Shown here: positions 10,502 through 18,708 of the stretch, one piece after another
How the letters are laid out: every line of letters begins with the position of its first letter
Numbering within the stretch: the stretch's first letter is position 1
NCBI RefSeq assembly: GCF_000340795.1
Contig: NC_020294.1
Span: forward strand, 744,001-808,000
Source of the DNA: Candidatus Kinetoplastibacterium desouzaii TCC079E
GTDB lineage: Bacteria > Pseudomonadota > Gammaproteobacteria > Burkholderiales > Burkholderiaceae_B
DNA: 64,000 nucleotides
Reading direction: 5' to 3'
Position numbers and translations under genes: made by a program
Notes under the pieces: generated by a model
Seen by the model: only the letters and a program-made list of their open reading frames with translations
The model's database searches: none
What the model was told of the DNA's origin: nothing

Positions 10502-10525
10502 AATAATTATGTAAATTATTCTAAA
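10497..10525. terminator. Bidirectional hairpin between gatB and pyrE
   Basis: Arms 10497-10508 (TTTAGAATAATT) and 10514-10525 are perfect reverse complements with a 5-nt loop. The left arm holds the TAG of gatB (10499-10501) and the right arm holds the TAG of pyrE (10521-10523, minus strand). Neither side has a long T-tract, so it may act as a weak terminator or an mRNA 3'-end stabiliser. Confidence 0.6.
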
Positions 10526-11186
10526 GTCCATATGACATTCTATATTCTTTGATTCTTTCTCTATATTCTATAAAATGTTTATCGTTCTGAACTAATTCAA
10601 ATATATCCTTAAGAGATGCTATACTAATTACTGGTATATTGTATAGATTTGATATTTCTTTGGCCGCCGAATAGGTTGAGCTATAATTTGATTTCTCCAT
10701 TCTATCCAAAGCTATAACTATAACAGCTGGATCAGCTCCTTCAGAACGAATAATCTCTATTGACTCATGAATAGACATTCCTGAAGTTATAACATCATCT
10801 AATATTGCGATCTTTCCACGTAATTGAGCTCCTATTAGTGAACCTTTTTCTCCATGATCCTTAGATTCTTTACGATTGAAAGCGAATGGAATGTCTTTAT
10901 AACTATTACTAGAAAAACTTAAAGCAGTAGATGTTGATATTACTAAAGGAATACCTTTATAAGCAGGACCAAATAACATATCGAACTCTATATTCGATTT
11001 AATAAGAGCACTAGCATAAAAACTACCTAAAGTTCTAATAGAGAAGCCATTATTAAAAAAACCCATATTAAAAAAATATGGACTTATTCTTCCTGATTTA
11101 GTCTCAAATTCACCAAATTTTAACGCATTAACACTCAGAGCTAATCTGATAAAGTCTATTGGACTATCATTTTTATAACTAAACAT
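10521..11186 (-). CDS. pyrE: Orotate phosphoribosyltransferase
   Basis: A 221-residue type I phosphoribosyltransferase. The PRPP-binding loop DDVITSG lies at residues 130-136, preceded by IAIL and followed by the helix SIHESIEII. LFGPAYKGIPL (71-81) and FAFNRKESKDHGEKG (101-115) match the OPRTase phosphate-binding and flexible loops. It converts orotate plus PRPP to orotidine 5'-phosphate in de novo pyrimidine synthesis. It is transcribed divergently from xth, with 118 nt between them, and converges on gatB with the stops sharing one hairpin. Length matches typical bacterial PyrE (about 213-225). Confidence 0.96.
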   Translation of the reverse strand: MFSYKNDSPIDFIRLALSVNALKFGEFETKSGRISPYFFNMGFFNNGFSIRTLGSFYASALIKSNIEFDMLFGPAYKGIPLVISTSTALSFSSNSYKDIPFAFNRKESKDHGEKGSLIGAQLRGKIAILDDVITSGMSIHESIEIIRSEGADPAVIVIALDRMEKSNYSSTYSAAKEISNLYNIPVISIASLKDIFELVQNDKHFIEYRERIKEYRMSYGL

Positions 11187-11304
11187 ACGCTTCTATAATC
11201 TAAAAAATAATTAATTAGGTATGAGTATAAAATAAGCTTATAATCTATTCCATCTTTTTTTATGTTTTCTTATAAATAATTTTTTTTCATAGAGACTTAG
11301 TATT

Positions 11305-12093
11305 TTGTTAAAAATTACCTCTATAAACGTAAATGGAATTAGGTCAGCCTTTAAAAAAAATTTTAACAATTGGCTCGCTACTAATAACTCAGACGTAATT
11401 TGCCTACAAGAAATTAGAATTTCAAATAACGAAATAACAAACACATTACTTAACCCAATCCCTTTTTATGGACACTTCTATTCAGCAGAAAAAAGGGGAT
11501 ATAGTGGAGTTGGTATTTATACAAAAAAAGAACCCAATAAAATCACAAATGGCTTAGGCGTAAAAGAATTTGATTCAGAAGCACGAATAATGCGAGCAGA
11601 TTGGGATTCTTTTTCTATAATAAATGCTTATTTCCCATCAGGTTCAAGCGGTGAACATAGACAACTAGCAAAAATGAGATTTTTAAATGAGTTTGAATTA
11701 TACATCCAAGATATTATTCATGATTTCCAACGTAATAAAAAACATTTTTTTATATGCGGAGATTTGAATATTGCTCACGATAAAATAGATATTAAAAATT
11801 GGAAAAATAATATAAATAAACCAGGATTTCTACCAGAAGAAAGAAATTGGCTAACAAAAATTCTCAAAGAATATAAGCTAGTTGATGTATTTAGGAAAAT
11901 AAATCCCACCCTAGAAGAATATACATGGTGGAGTAATAGAGCAAATTCAAGGGAAAGAAATATAGGTTGGAGAATAGACTATCAAATAACAACTACTGAA
12001 ACAGCGAATCTAGCCAAAACTCATTCTATATATAGAATCGATAAATTTAGTGATCATGCTCCATTAACTATAGATTATGATATAAATGTATAA
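11305..12093 (+). CDS. xth: Exodeoxyribonuclease III (AP endonuclease)
   Basis: A 262-residue member of the exonuclease III family. Metal and catalytic motifs are intact: N8 and N10 in the SINVNGIRSA segment, CLQEIR with E36, CGDLNIAH with D153 and N155, WRIDYQ, and FSDHAPL with D250 and H251. It incises abasic sites in base-excision repair, downstream of uracil-DNA glycosylase, which is encoded 0.8 kb further on. The only start that keeps the conserved LKITSINVNG N-terminus is TTG at 11305, an unusual start codon, with only AT-rich sequence and no clear Shine-Dalgarno in front, so initiation may be weak. Confidence 0.95.
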   Translation: MLKITSINVNGIRSAFKKNFNNWLATNNSDVICLQEIRISNNEITNTLLNPIPFYGHFYSAEKRGYSGVGIYTKKEPNKITNGLGVKEFDSEARIMRADWDSFSIINAYFPSGSSGEHRQLAKMRFLNEFELYIQDIIHDFQRNKKHFFICGDLNIAHDKIDIKNWKNNINKPGFLPEERNWLTKILKEYKLVDVFRKINPTLEEYTWWSNRANSRERNIGWRIDYQITTTETANLAKTHSIYRIDKFSDHAPLTIDYDINV

Positions 12094-12154
12094 CACAAAG
12101 TTTATGGCTTTATTTTGCAAATAATAAATTATAAGTTAGAATTAACCCTTTAGA

Positions 12155-12173
12155 TTTGTAATAATAATACAAA
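12155..12173. promoter_or_regulatory. Dyad TTTGTA-N7-TACAAA upstream of the LysE-type exporter
   Basis: Perfect 6-nt arms (12155-12160 and 12168-12173) flank 7 nt about 80 nt upstream of the exporter start. The overall form suits a LysR-type operator, and LysE genes in other bacteria are controlled by a LysR-type protein. No such regulator is encoded in this window, so this is only a candidate site. Confidence 0.3.
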
Positions 12174-12256
12174 ACAATTGTAAAAAATACTAAAATGTTC
12201 CTGTAATAACGGATGCATTAAGACAACTCTTTCATAATAATTTTTGAAGTTTTAAA

Positions 12257-12895
12257 ATGCTAACTTCATTTTTCTCATCTCTTGCTTTTAAAGCTTGGTT
12301 TAGTGGACTTGTAACTGGTCTTAGTTTGTTTGCTGTAGTAGGTGCTCAAAGTACTTTTGTTATTCGTCAAGGATTAATGAGATCTCATATAGCTACGATA
12401 ATAATCACTTGTTGTTTAATAGATGCTATTTTTATTTTTTGTAGCGTTCTTGGACTACAAGAACTTATGTTACTAATACCTTGGTTTAAAAACTGCATAC
12501 TTCTTCTTGGTATAGTATTCTTATCTTGGTATGGCTGGCAATCTCTACAACGATCCCTAAGAAATAGCTCTGGATTGGACTCAACAAATTATATTCTGTA
12601 TTCTAAAAAAGCTGTAATTTTAACATCTATAGGATTCAGCCTACTTAATCCTCACTTCTGGCTTGATATGATATTAATTGGATCATTAGCTAATGTATAT
12701 GAAGAAGAAAGCATGGCTTATGCCCTAGGATCATTAACAGCTAGTATTTTATGGCTTAATCTTCTAGGTTTCGGAGCTCGTTTGTGCACACCTATATTTT
12801 CTAATCCAAAGGCTTGGAGAATATTAGATGGATTTATAGCAGTTATCATAATGCTTATGACTATCAATCTTATTAACCAATATCTAAATACGTAA
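12257..12895 (+). CDS. LysE-family amino-acid exporter
   Basis: A 212-residue membrane protein with about six hydrophobic helices. The segment SLFAVVGAQSTFVIRQGL (about residues 22-39) matches the LysE/ArgO signature, normally GPQNxFVLRQG, with Ala-Gln-Ser replacing Pro-Gln-Asn. A second family feature is the GFSLLNPHFWLDM stretch near the middle (conserved LNPHxxLD). Family members export basic amino acids such as lysine and arginine. It is followed immediately by ung with a 1-nt overlap (TAATG). A 163-nt upstream region, containing a TTTGTA-N7-TACAAA dyad, separates it from xth. Substrate is inferred from the family; the lysine genes dapF and lysA are also in the window. Confidence 0.88.
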   Translation: MLTSFFSSLAFKAWFSGLVTGLSLFAVVGAQSTFVIRQGLMRSHIATIIITCCLIDAIFIFCSVLGLQELMLLIPWFKNCILLLGIVFLSWYGWQSLQRSLRNSSGLDSTNYILYSKKAVILTSIGFSLLNPHFWLDMILIGSLANVYEEESMAYALGSLTASILWLNLLGFGARLCTPIFSNPKAWRILDGFIAVIIMLMTINLINQYLNT

Positions 12896-13665
12896 TGTCA
12901 AATAGACTAACATCCAAAGATATATATAAAAATTTTGAATTAATTAGCTGCTCATGGAAAGAAGAAATATCAAAGTATTTCTCATTAAACAATTTGAGAA
13001 ATACTTTCAACTTCTTGGAAAATAGACTTTCAGAAGGAATCATAATATATCCATCAAATCCTTTTAGAGCAATACATATAACAAACACAATTTCTAAAAT
13101 TAATATTGTAATCATAGGTCAAGATCCTTACCACAATAATGGACAAGCTAATGGACTGGCATTTTCTATTAATTCAAATTCACACCCTCCTCCTAGTCTC
13201 AAGAATATATATAAAGAACTTTCTATTGAATATAAACAATTCACTTTTGAAAAAGAATATAATTTAATTTCTTGGGCTAACCAAGGTGTATTATTATTAA
13301 ATAATATTTTAACTGTAGAAGATAGCAAGCCAATGTCTCATAAAAATAAAGGATGGGAATTATTTACGGACGCTATAATAAAAGCTGTTGCAAATGATAA
13401 CAATCCAAAAGTATTTATGTTATGGGGATTACAAGCTCAAGAAAAAGAAAGAATAATTAAGAATCAAAATAATCATCATTTAATATTAAAAGCAAACCAT
13501 CCATCCCCATTATCTGCCAATAGAAAACCAATACCTTTCATAGGATGCAATCATTTTATAAATGCAAATAGATGGTTGCATTTGAACAAAAAAAACACTA
13601 TTAAATGGTTTTTTTCTAAAAAATCAGTAGATTGTTATCAAAATTTAATATATCCTCAGTACTAA
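12895..13665 (+). CDS. ung: Uracil-DNA glycosylase (family 1)
   Basis: A 256-residue family 1 UDG. The catalytic water-activating loop GQDPYH has its Asp at residue 77 (IGQDPYHNNGQANGLAFS), and the DNA-intercalation motif HPSPLS is present near residue 203 inside NHPSPLSANR. It removes uracil arising from cytosine deamination, a useful function in an AT-drifting genome. The ATG shares its A with the exporter TAA stop. Length is somewhat above the usual 220-235 because of an AT-coded C-terminal extension rich in Lys, Asn and Phe. Confidence 0.96.
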   Translation: MSNRLTSKDIYKNFELISCSWKEEISKYFSLNNLRNTFNFLENRLSEGIIIYPSNPFRAIHITNTISKINIVIIGQDPYHNNGQANGLAFSINSNSHPPPSLKNIYKELSIEYKQFTFEKEYNLISWANQGVLLLNNILTVEDSKPMSHKNKGWELFTDAIIKAVANDNNPKVFMLWGLQAQEKERIIKNQNNHHLILKANHPSPLSANRKPIPFIGCNHFINANRWLHLNKKNTIKWFFSKKSVDCYQNLIYPQY

Positions 13666-13762
13666 GTAGATACAATTTAGAAATCTAGTAAAGATTATAC
13701 TATTCTAAGAACTTTGCAAAATAATATAAATTAAGTTCTGCTGTTAGAATATCATCGATTAT

Positions 13763-13792
13763 CTGACCTCCTTTAGCCTTGTATGTTATAAA
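13763..13792 (+). promoter_or_regulatory. Probable extended -10 promoter of rhlE
   Basis: CTGACC (13763-13768), an 18-nt spacer, and TATAAA (13787-13792) preceded by TG at 13784-13785 form an extended -10 sigma-70-type promoter. Transcription would start near 13797-13799, at the base of a GC-rich hairpin, about 110 nt before the rhlE start codon. Confidence 0.5.
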
Positions 13793-13796
13793 ATGC

Positions 13797-13907
13797 ACCG
13801 TAACGAACGGTTGATGGGTCGGCGCGATGTTGTTTACCCTTTCAATACTATAAGTCAATTATATAAATAATGATCGTTATAGTTTCATTTCATAGCAAGG
13901 AAAGTAA
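13797..13907 (+). promoter_or_regulatory. Structured GC-rich 5' leader of rhlE
   Basis: This 111-nt untranslated stretch begins with hairpin ACCGT-aacga-ACGGT (13797-13811) and continues with a second possible pairing GGGT (13816-13819) with ACCC (13836-13839). From 13795 to 13839 the GC content is near 50%, against about 20-25% in neighbouring intergenic DNA, so it appears to be under selection. The rest is AT-rich up to the AAGGA ribosome-binding site (13897-13901). DEAD-box helicase genes in other bacteria have long, temperature- or self-regulated leaders, so a similar role is inferred. Confidence 0.5.
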
Positions 13908-15350
13908 ATGTCTTTCGAAAATCTTGGTATTAATCCAAATATTATAAGTGCCATAAAAGCCACCGGATTTGAATCACCTACACCAGTACAAAATGCAACC
14001 ATCCCCAAAGCTATTCTAAGACAGGATTTAGTTGTTTCAGCGCAAACAGGTAGCGGCAAAACAGCTGCATTCATATTGCCAATATTAAACCATTTGTCCC
14101 AAATGCCTAAGAGTAGCAATACTGCCATACAAGTATTAATTCTCACCCCAACAAGAGAACTTGCAATGCAAATTACTAAAGCAGCTTCTAGCTATGGAAG
14201 TAATTTTCATTGGTTAAGGATGGCTACTATAGTTGGCGGAATGCCTTACCAATCACAAATAAAAGCTTTATCCAAACGCATTGATATATTAGTAGCTACT
14301 CCTGGAAGACTTATAGATCAAATGCAATCTGGTAGAGTTAACTTAAAATCTGTACACACTTTAGTTCTAGATGAAGCAGATCGCATGTTAGACATGGGGT
14401 TTATAGAAGACATTCAAAATATAGTGAGCCACCTTCCCAAAGAAAGGCAAACTATGTTGTTTTCAGCAACACTAGACAACAGCATCATGAATTTAGCAAA
14501 ACAAATGATGAATAATCCTGAAAGGATAAGTTTAACAAACAACAAACAAAGTCATAGCAATATTGAACAAAAATTAATATATGTAGATGATAATCATCAT
14601 AAGATAAGAGTTCTCCAACATTTATTAAACAAAAATGACCTTGACCAAGCTGTGGTATTTACTTCTACCAAAAGAGGAGCAGATGAACTTGCTAATCATT
14701 TAGCAGATATTGGATTTGCAGTTGCAGCTTTACATGGAGATATGAATCAAAGACAAAGAACAAGAACCCTAGCACAACTACAAAAAAAACAATTAAAGAT
14801 ATTAATTGCTACAGATGTTGCTGCGAGAGGTATAGATATCCAGGGAATTAGTCATGCGATAAACTTTGATTTGCCAATGCAAGCTGAAGATTATATACAC
14901 AGAATAGGACGAACAGGTAGAGCAGGAAGAAATGGTGAAGCTCTCACACTAGCATCTCATTCTGAAAAACATAAGATACGCAGAATAGAACATTATATTG
15001 GTAAAAATATAAATATAACAATTATAGAAGGATTAGAGTCTAAAGCTCCTAAGGGTCCTAGCAATACTTTAAATAAAAGAAGTTTTGCTAATAGAAAACC
15101 TAAAATTGATTATACAAATAATACAAATAGCACAAATAAAAAACCTAGAACAAGCCAAGAAAACTCATATAAAACACAGACAAGAACTTCTTTAAATACA
15201 AAAAATAAAAAAGTTGATTCGCCCTTTGCTAGAAATGAAGATAATGGCTACAAAAAAAGAAAAGACTATCAATCAAGCACAACCAAGAGAAACAGTTTAT
15301 CTAAAAATACTAAAGAGTTTACTAATCATAGAACGCATGTTCACGTTTGA
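13908..15350 (+). CDS. rhlE: DEAD-box ATP-dependent RNA helicase, RhlE type
   Basis: A 480-residue helicase with the full motif set: Q-motif region FESPTPVQ (residues 21-28), AQTGSGKT (45-52), PTRELAMQ (81-88), TPGRLID (131-137), DEAD (155-158), SAT (186-188), ATDVAARGID (301-310) and HRIGRTGRAG (331-340). The C-terminal 110 residues are basic, low-complexity and rich in Asn, Ser, Thr and Lys, as in RhlE. It remodels RNA in ribosome assembly and mRNA decay. ATG at 13908 has the ribosome-binding site AAGGA 6 nt upstream. A long structured leader precedes it, and the methyltransferase gene follows after 20 nt. Confidence 0.94.
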   Translation: MSFENLGINPNIISAIKATGFESPTPVQNATIPKAILRQDLVVSAQTGSGKTAAFILPILNHLSQMPKSSNTAIQVLILTPTRELAMQITKAASSYGSNFHWLRMATIVGGMPYQSQIKALSKRIDILVATPGRLIDQMQSGRVNLKSVHTLVLDEADRMLDMGFIEDIQNIVSHLPKERQTMLFSATLDNSIMNLAKQMMNNPERISLTNNKQSHSNIEQKLIYVDDNHHKIRVLQHLLNKNDLDQAVVFTSTKRGADELANHLADIGFAVAALHGDMNQRQRTRTLAQLQKKQLKILIATDVAARGIDIQGISHAINFDLPMQAEDYIHRIGRTGRAGRNGEALTLASHSEKHKIRRIEHYIGKNINITIIEGLESKAPKGPSNTLNKRSFANRKPKIDYTNNTNSTNKKPRTSQENSYKTQTRTSLNTKNKKVDSPFARNEDNGYKKRKDYQSSTTKRNSLSKNTKEFTNHRTHVHV

Positions 15351-15370
15351 TACTTATTATTAATATTTAG

Positions 15371-16561
15371 ATGAGAAATAGATTCCATTTATTAGAATTA
15401 CTCAATGAAGAATCTAATCACCATATTGCTTTAACAAAAAGACATCTATGTCAAGAAATTAAGAAATATGGTGGATCAATAACATTCGAACATTGGATGG
15501 ATCAAGCTCTATATGCTCCATCCATAGGATATTATTCATCAAATAAGAATAAACTTTTTAATATAAAAGACTCTCTTAGTGCCAAAGGAGATTTTGTTAC
15601 TGCTCCAGAATTAACTCCTGTTTTTGCAAAAACATTTGCTAAACAATTAGCTCAAGTATTGAATATCCTCCACTCAAAAAAAATTTTAGAATTTGGGGCT
15701 GGAACTGGTAGATTAGCACTAGACTTAATTAAAGAACTGGATTTATTAGGCATAGAGGTTGAGTATGAAATATTAGATATATCTAACAATCTAAAACTTA
15801 TACAGAAAGAAACTCTAAAAGAATTTTCTGAAAGAGTAAAATGGCTAGATTCTCTACCTGAAAACTTTAATGGTTGTATAATAGCAAATGAAGTAATTGA
15901 CGCCATACCAGTTAAAATTTTTGAGTGTTCCTACAATAATATAATATTAGAAAAACATATAGGACTCGATAAAGAAGAAAATTTTATATGGGTAGATAAA
16001 ATAGCAGATGATCACCTGACAAAAATTCTGTTACCAAGAATTAATCCTACACCTGGTTATATATCAGAAATAAACATAAAAGGAGAAGCTTGGTTAAGAA
16101 CCATCTTAAGAAACACTACAAAAGGAATAGTGTTCATAATAGATTACGGATTTCCTCAAAAAGAATATTATCACCCTCAAAGAGATAAAGGTACATTAAT
16201 GTGTCATTTACACCATTTCACATACTCTGATCCATTTTTTGCGCCTGGAATACAAGACATAACTGCACATGTAGATTTTACAGCATTAGCTAACATAGCA
16301 ATAGAAACAGGTTGTAAAATACTAGGATATACCTCTTTAGCCAGATTTTTATTAAATTGTGGAATATTTAATGTTCTAGAAACAGTAGATATATCAACCC
16401 CAACAAAAAGAATTAATACTATTGGTCCTGTTCAAAAACTACTATCTGAAAATGAAATGGGTGAACTATTTAAGGTAATTTGTTTCGGTATAAACTTTGA
16501 TCAACAAGATAAACTAATGGGATTTATAACTAAAGACAGATCAGAAAAATTACTTATTTAG
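15371..16561 (+). CDS. MidA/NDUFAF7-like SAM-dependent methyltransferase (COG1565)
   Basis: A 396-residue protein of the class I SAM-dependent methyltransferase family whose mitochondrial member NDUFAF7 (MidA) methylates an arginine of complex I. Family features are SITFEHWMDQALYAPSIGYY near residues 36-55, KGDFVTAPELTPVFA, the SAM-binding glycine motif ILEFGAGTGRLALDL (about 99-113), ANEVIDAIPV, and FIIDYGFPQKEYYHPQRDKG. The bacterial substrate is not established. It follows rhlE by 20 nt and its last 12 nt overlap the 3' end of the opposing cca gene, an arrangement that leaves no room for a separate terminator. Confidence 0.87.
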   Translation: MRNRFHLLELLNEESNHHIALTKRHLCQEIKKYGGSITFEHWMDQALYAPSIGYYSSNKNKLFNIKDSLSAKGDFVTAPELTPVFAKTFAKQLAQVLNILHSKKILEFGAGTGRLALDLIKELDLLGIEVEYEILDISNNLKLIQKETLKEFSERVKWLDSLPENFNGCIIANEVIDAIPVKIFECSYNNIILEKHIGLDKEENFIWVDKIADDHLTKILLPRINPTPGYISEINIKGEAWLRTILRNTTKGIVFIIDYGFPQKEYYHPQRDKGTLMCHLHHFTYSDPFFAPGIQDITAHVDFTALANIAIETGCKILGYTSLARFLLNCGIFNVLETVDISTPTKRINTIGPVQKLLSENEMGELFKVICFGINFDQQDKLMGFITKDRSEKLLI

Positions 16562-17641
16562 TTTATTAACAAATACTGACAGTCTAGTATTTCTAACAAG
16601 GTTTTTTATATCATCTATTTCCTTATTAGATTTTATAATTTTATGCATGTCAATATTAAGAACATTTTGTAGCCTTAACCAAATCTCATTAGTATTCTTA
16701 ACACCCAAAAAATTAGCAGCTTCTAACAAATCATGAAAACGCTTAGGTCGACGAAAAGCATCACACTTTTCTAACAAAATATAATTATCTATTAAAGAAT
16801 TCACACTTATACAGTCCATAATATTAGAAAGCAAATTTGCATAATTCCGACATTCAGATTCTACACGCAAATTAACACTTAACATATCTCTACTGCAAGT
16901 ATCTATACATAATAATGCATACCTAACATATAGGTTAAATTTATTAGGAAGATTTGTCAAAAAACTTATAACCCTATCAGACAAAACTAATTCTGGCATA
17001 AGAATAGATAAAGCTCCTGTTTTTTCTAAGAAATCAAACATATTGATTGGTCTATTTGTCATAAGTCCTAAAGATATTTCTTTCCATACTCTTTCTTTGC
17101 TTAAATGTCTCAGTTCATCAGTATGAGCAATTGCATAACATATATTAAAAGTTTCTTTAGCAATAGTAAATCTACTAAATTTAGCAGAAAAACGTGCTAA
17201 TCTAATTAATCTTAAAGGATCTTCTCTAAATGAATCACTAATATGACGCAAAACACCCATCTTAAGATCCTTCAAACCATTAAAAGGATCTATAATTTTT
17301 CCATCATTACTACATGCAATAGCATTTATAGTTAAATCTCGTCGAGATAAATCTTCTAATAACGTAACATCCTTCTCGGAATAGCATTCAAAACCTTTAT
17401 GGCCCACATCTATTTTACGTTCCCTTCTAGCTAAAGCAAACTCTTCTTTAGAAACAGGATGTAAAAACACTGGAAAATCTTTACCAACTTTTTTAAATCC
17501 TCTTGCTTGCATTTCTAAAGAATCAGAACCAACAACCACCCAATCTATATCACCTGCAGCAATAGATAATAATTTATCTCTTACTGCCCCTCCAACCATA
17601 TAAAATTCTAGACCTTTTGTATATTTATCTTCTGTTATCAT
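16550..17641 (-). CDS. cca: tRNA CCA nucleotidyltransferase
   Basis: A 363-residue class II nucleotidyltransferase. The N-terminal catalytic block is YMVGGAVRDKLL (residues 14-25) followed by GDIDWVVVG with the metal-binding Asp31 and Asp33, then RRERKIDVG, DLSRRDLTINAIA and FREDPLRLIRLARFSAKF, all standard for Cca. It builds or repairs the CCA 3' end of tRNAs. The C-terminal region is AT-drifted, and I do not see the HD phosphohydrolase motif of the E. coli enzyme; many betaproteobacterial forms also lack extra activities. It overlaps the methyltransferase gene by 12 nt at the 3' end. Confidence 0.94.
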   Translation of the reverse strand: MITEDKYTKGLEFYMVGGAVRDKLLSIAAGDIDWVVVGSDSLEMQARGFKKVGKDFPVFLHPVSKEEFALARRERKIDVGHKGFECYSEKDVTLLEDLSRRDLTINAIACSNDGKIIDPFNGLKDLKMGVLRHISDSFREDPLRLIRLARFSAKFSRFTIAKETFNICYAIAHTDELRHLSKERVWKEISLGLMTNRPINMFDFLEKTGALSILMPELVLSDRVISFLTNLPNKFNLYVRYALLCIDTCSRDMLSVNLRVESECRNYANLLSNIMDCISVNSLIDNYILLEKCDAFRRPKRFHDLLEAANFLGVKNTNEIWLRLQNVLNIDMHKIIKSNKEIDDIKNLVRNTRLSVFVNKLNK

Positions 17642-17733
17642 AAATATTTACTTAAAATTAAATATTTTGTTAAAAAATTATATATTAAAATATATAAACT
17701 ATAATACATAGATTGTATATTATGGAATAGATA

Positions 17734-18384
17734 ATGGCAGAATTACAATATAACAATGAAATCACTAGAAATATTCGTTCAGAACTACTAACAAAAAGAA
17801 CAAAAATACCTATGAGTAGAGTATATGAAGACAGCGCACATATACAAAAAAAACTATTAAATTACCTAGAAAAAATAACAAATAATTTCAAACACCCAAC
17901 CAATAATAAAATAAATATTGCTGGCTTCTGGCCCATAGACAAAGAACCTAATCTGATAGATTTATTAAATAAACTATCTACAAAAGAAAATATAATAGTT
18001 TGCTTACCATCCATATATAAAAAGAACCACCCACTTCATTTTAAACAATGGACCCCTAATCATAATATGATAAAAGGAATATATAATATCTTAGAACCAA
18101 ATTCGCAAGATAATTTGCTACCTAATATATTATTAGTACCTACCCTCGGGTTTACAATATACGGAGATAGAATTGGATATGGAAAAGGATATTACGATAG
18201 GACACTATCCAATTTTATAGAAATAAAACATAAATTTTTAACTATAGGAATATCTTGGACTTGTGGTCTAATAACAAATAATCAATATAAAGCTGCTTCA
18301 CACGATATAAAATTAGACGGAATATTAACTGAAGATAAGTGGATAAAAGAACCCTTAAAAGAAATAAATAAGATTATTTTATAA
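17734..18384 (+). CDS. 5-formyltetrahydrofolate cyclo-ligase
   Basis: A 216-residue protein of the 5-FTHF cyclo-ligase (YgfA/MTHFS) family. The diagnostic C-terminal motif RIGYGKGYYDRTLS lies near residues 146-159, preceded by LVPTLGFTIYGD, and the N-terminal region has IRSELLTKRTKIP. It converts 5-formyl-THF to 5,10-methenyl-THF with ATP, returning folate to one-carbon metabolism. Only 92 nt separate it from the divergent cca gene. In gammaproteobacteria the 6S RNA gene precedes this family; the gap here is too short for it. It converges on the DUF1289 gene over a 93-nt gap. Confidence 0.93.
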   Translation: MAELQYNNEITRNIRSELLTKRTKIPMSRVYEDSAHIQKKLLNYLEKITNNFKHPTNNKINIAGFWPIDKEPNLIDLLNKLSTKENIIVCLPSIYKKNHPLHFKQWTPNHNMIKGIYNILEPNSQDNLLPNILLVPTLGFTIYGDRIGYGKGYYDRTLSNFIEIKHKFLTIGISWTCGLITNNQYKAASHDIKLDGILTEDKWIKEPLKEINKIIL

Positions 18385-18477
18385 ATAAATTAATCAAATA
18401 AATTCTAGTCAATTAACTCTACTTAGAGTCACATGTTAATACTAAAACTTATAACATAATGAATAATAAATTGATTA

Positions 18478-18693
18478 TTAACGTCGAGGATATCCTTCTT
18501 TTTTAATTCTTTCCCATATAGCAATTTTTGTTTCTTCATCAAAACAAACCCAATGAGATACTTCATAGGAAGTACGACCACAACCTCGACAAATATCATC
18601 GAACAAAGTAGAACAAACAGCAATACACGGTGAATCTGATAGTTGGGTAATGTTACTAGATGAAATTGTATAGAAATTATTCTTTTTGTACAT
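18478..18693 (-). CDS. DUF1289 family small cysteine protein
   Basis: A 71-residue protein matching DUF1289: SPCIAVC (residues 21-27), then CRGCGRTSYEVSHW (35-48) and a final IWERIKKEGYPRR. Cysteines 23, 27, 35 and 38 form a probable metal-binding knuckle. Function is unknown; homologues are widespread in Proteobacteria as small, probably Fe-S- or zinc-binding, proteins. It starts 15 nt downstream of the metK stop on the same strand, so it is likely co-transcribed with metK. The first 20 residues are poorly conserved, and initiation at the ATG is chosen because no later start precedes the motif. Confidence 0.88.
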   Translation of the reverse strand: MYKKNNFYTISSSNITQLSDSPCIAVCSTLFDDICRGCGRTSYEVSHWVCFDEETKIAIWERIKKEGYPRR

Positions 18694-18708
18694 ATAATCT
18701 CTATTGTT

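Noticed and set aside
13681-13795. Minus-strand AAAGGAGG followed by a 20-codon open stretch upstream of rhlE
   Set aside because: The properly spaced ATG is followed by a stop after three codons, and the open frame lacks a usual start. The plus-strand leader reading explains the region better.
17642-17733. Possible 6S RNA upstream of the 5-formyl-THF cyclo-ligase
   Set aside because: The gap is 92 nt and almost entirely AT; a 6S RNA needs about 180 nt.
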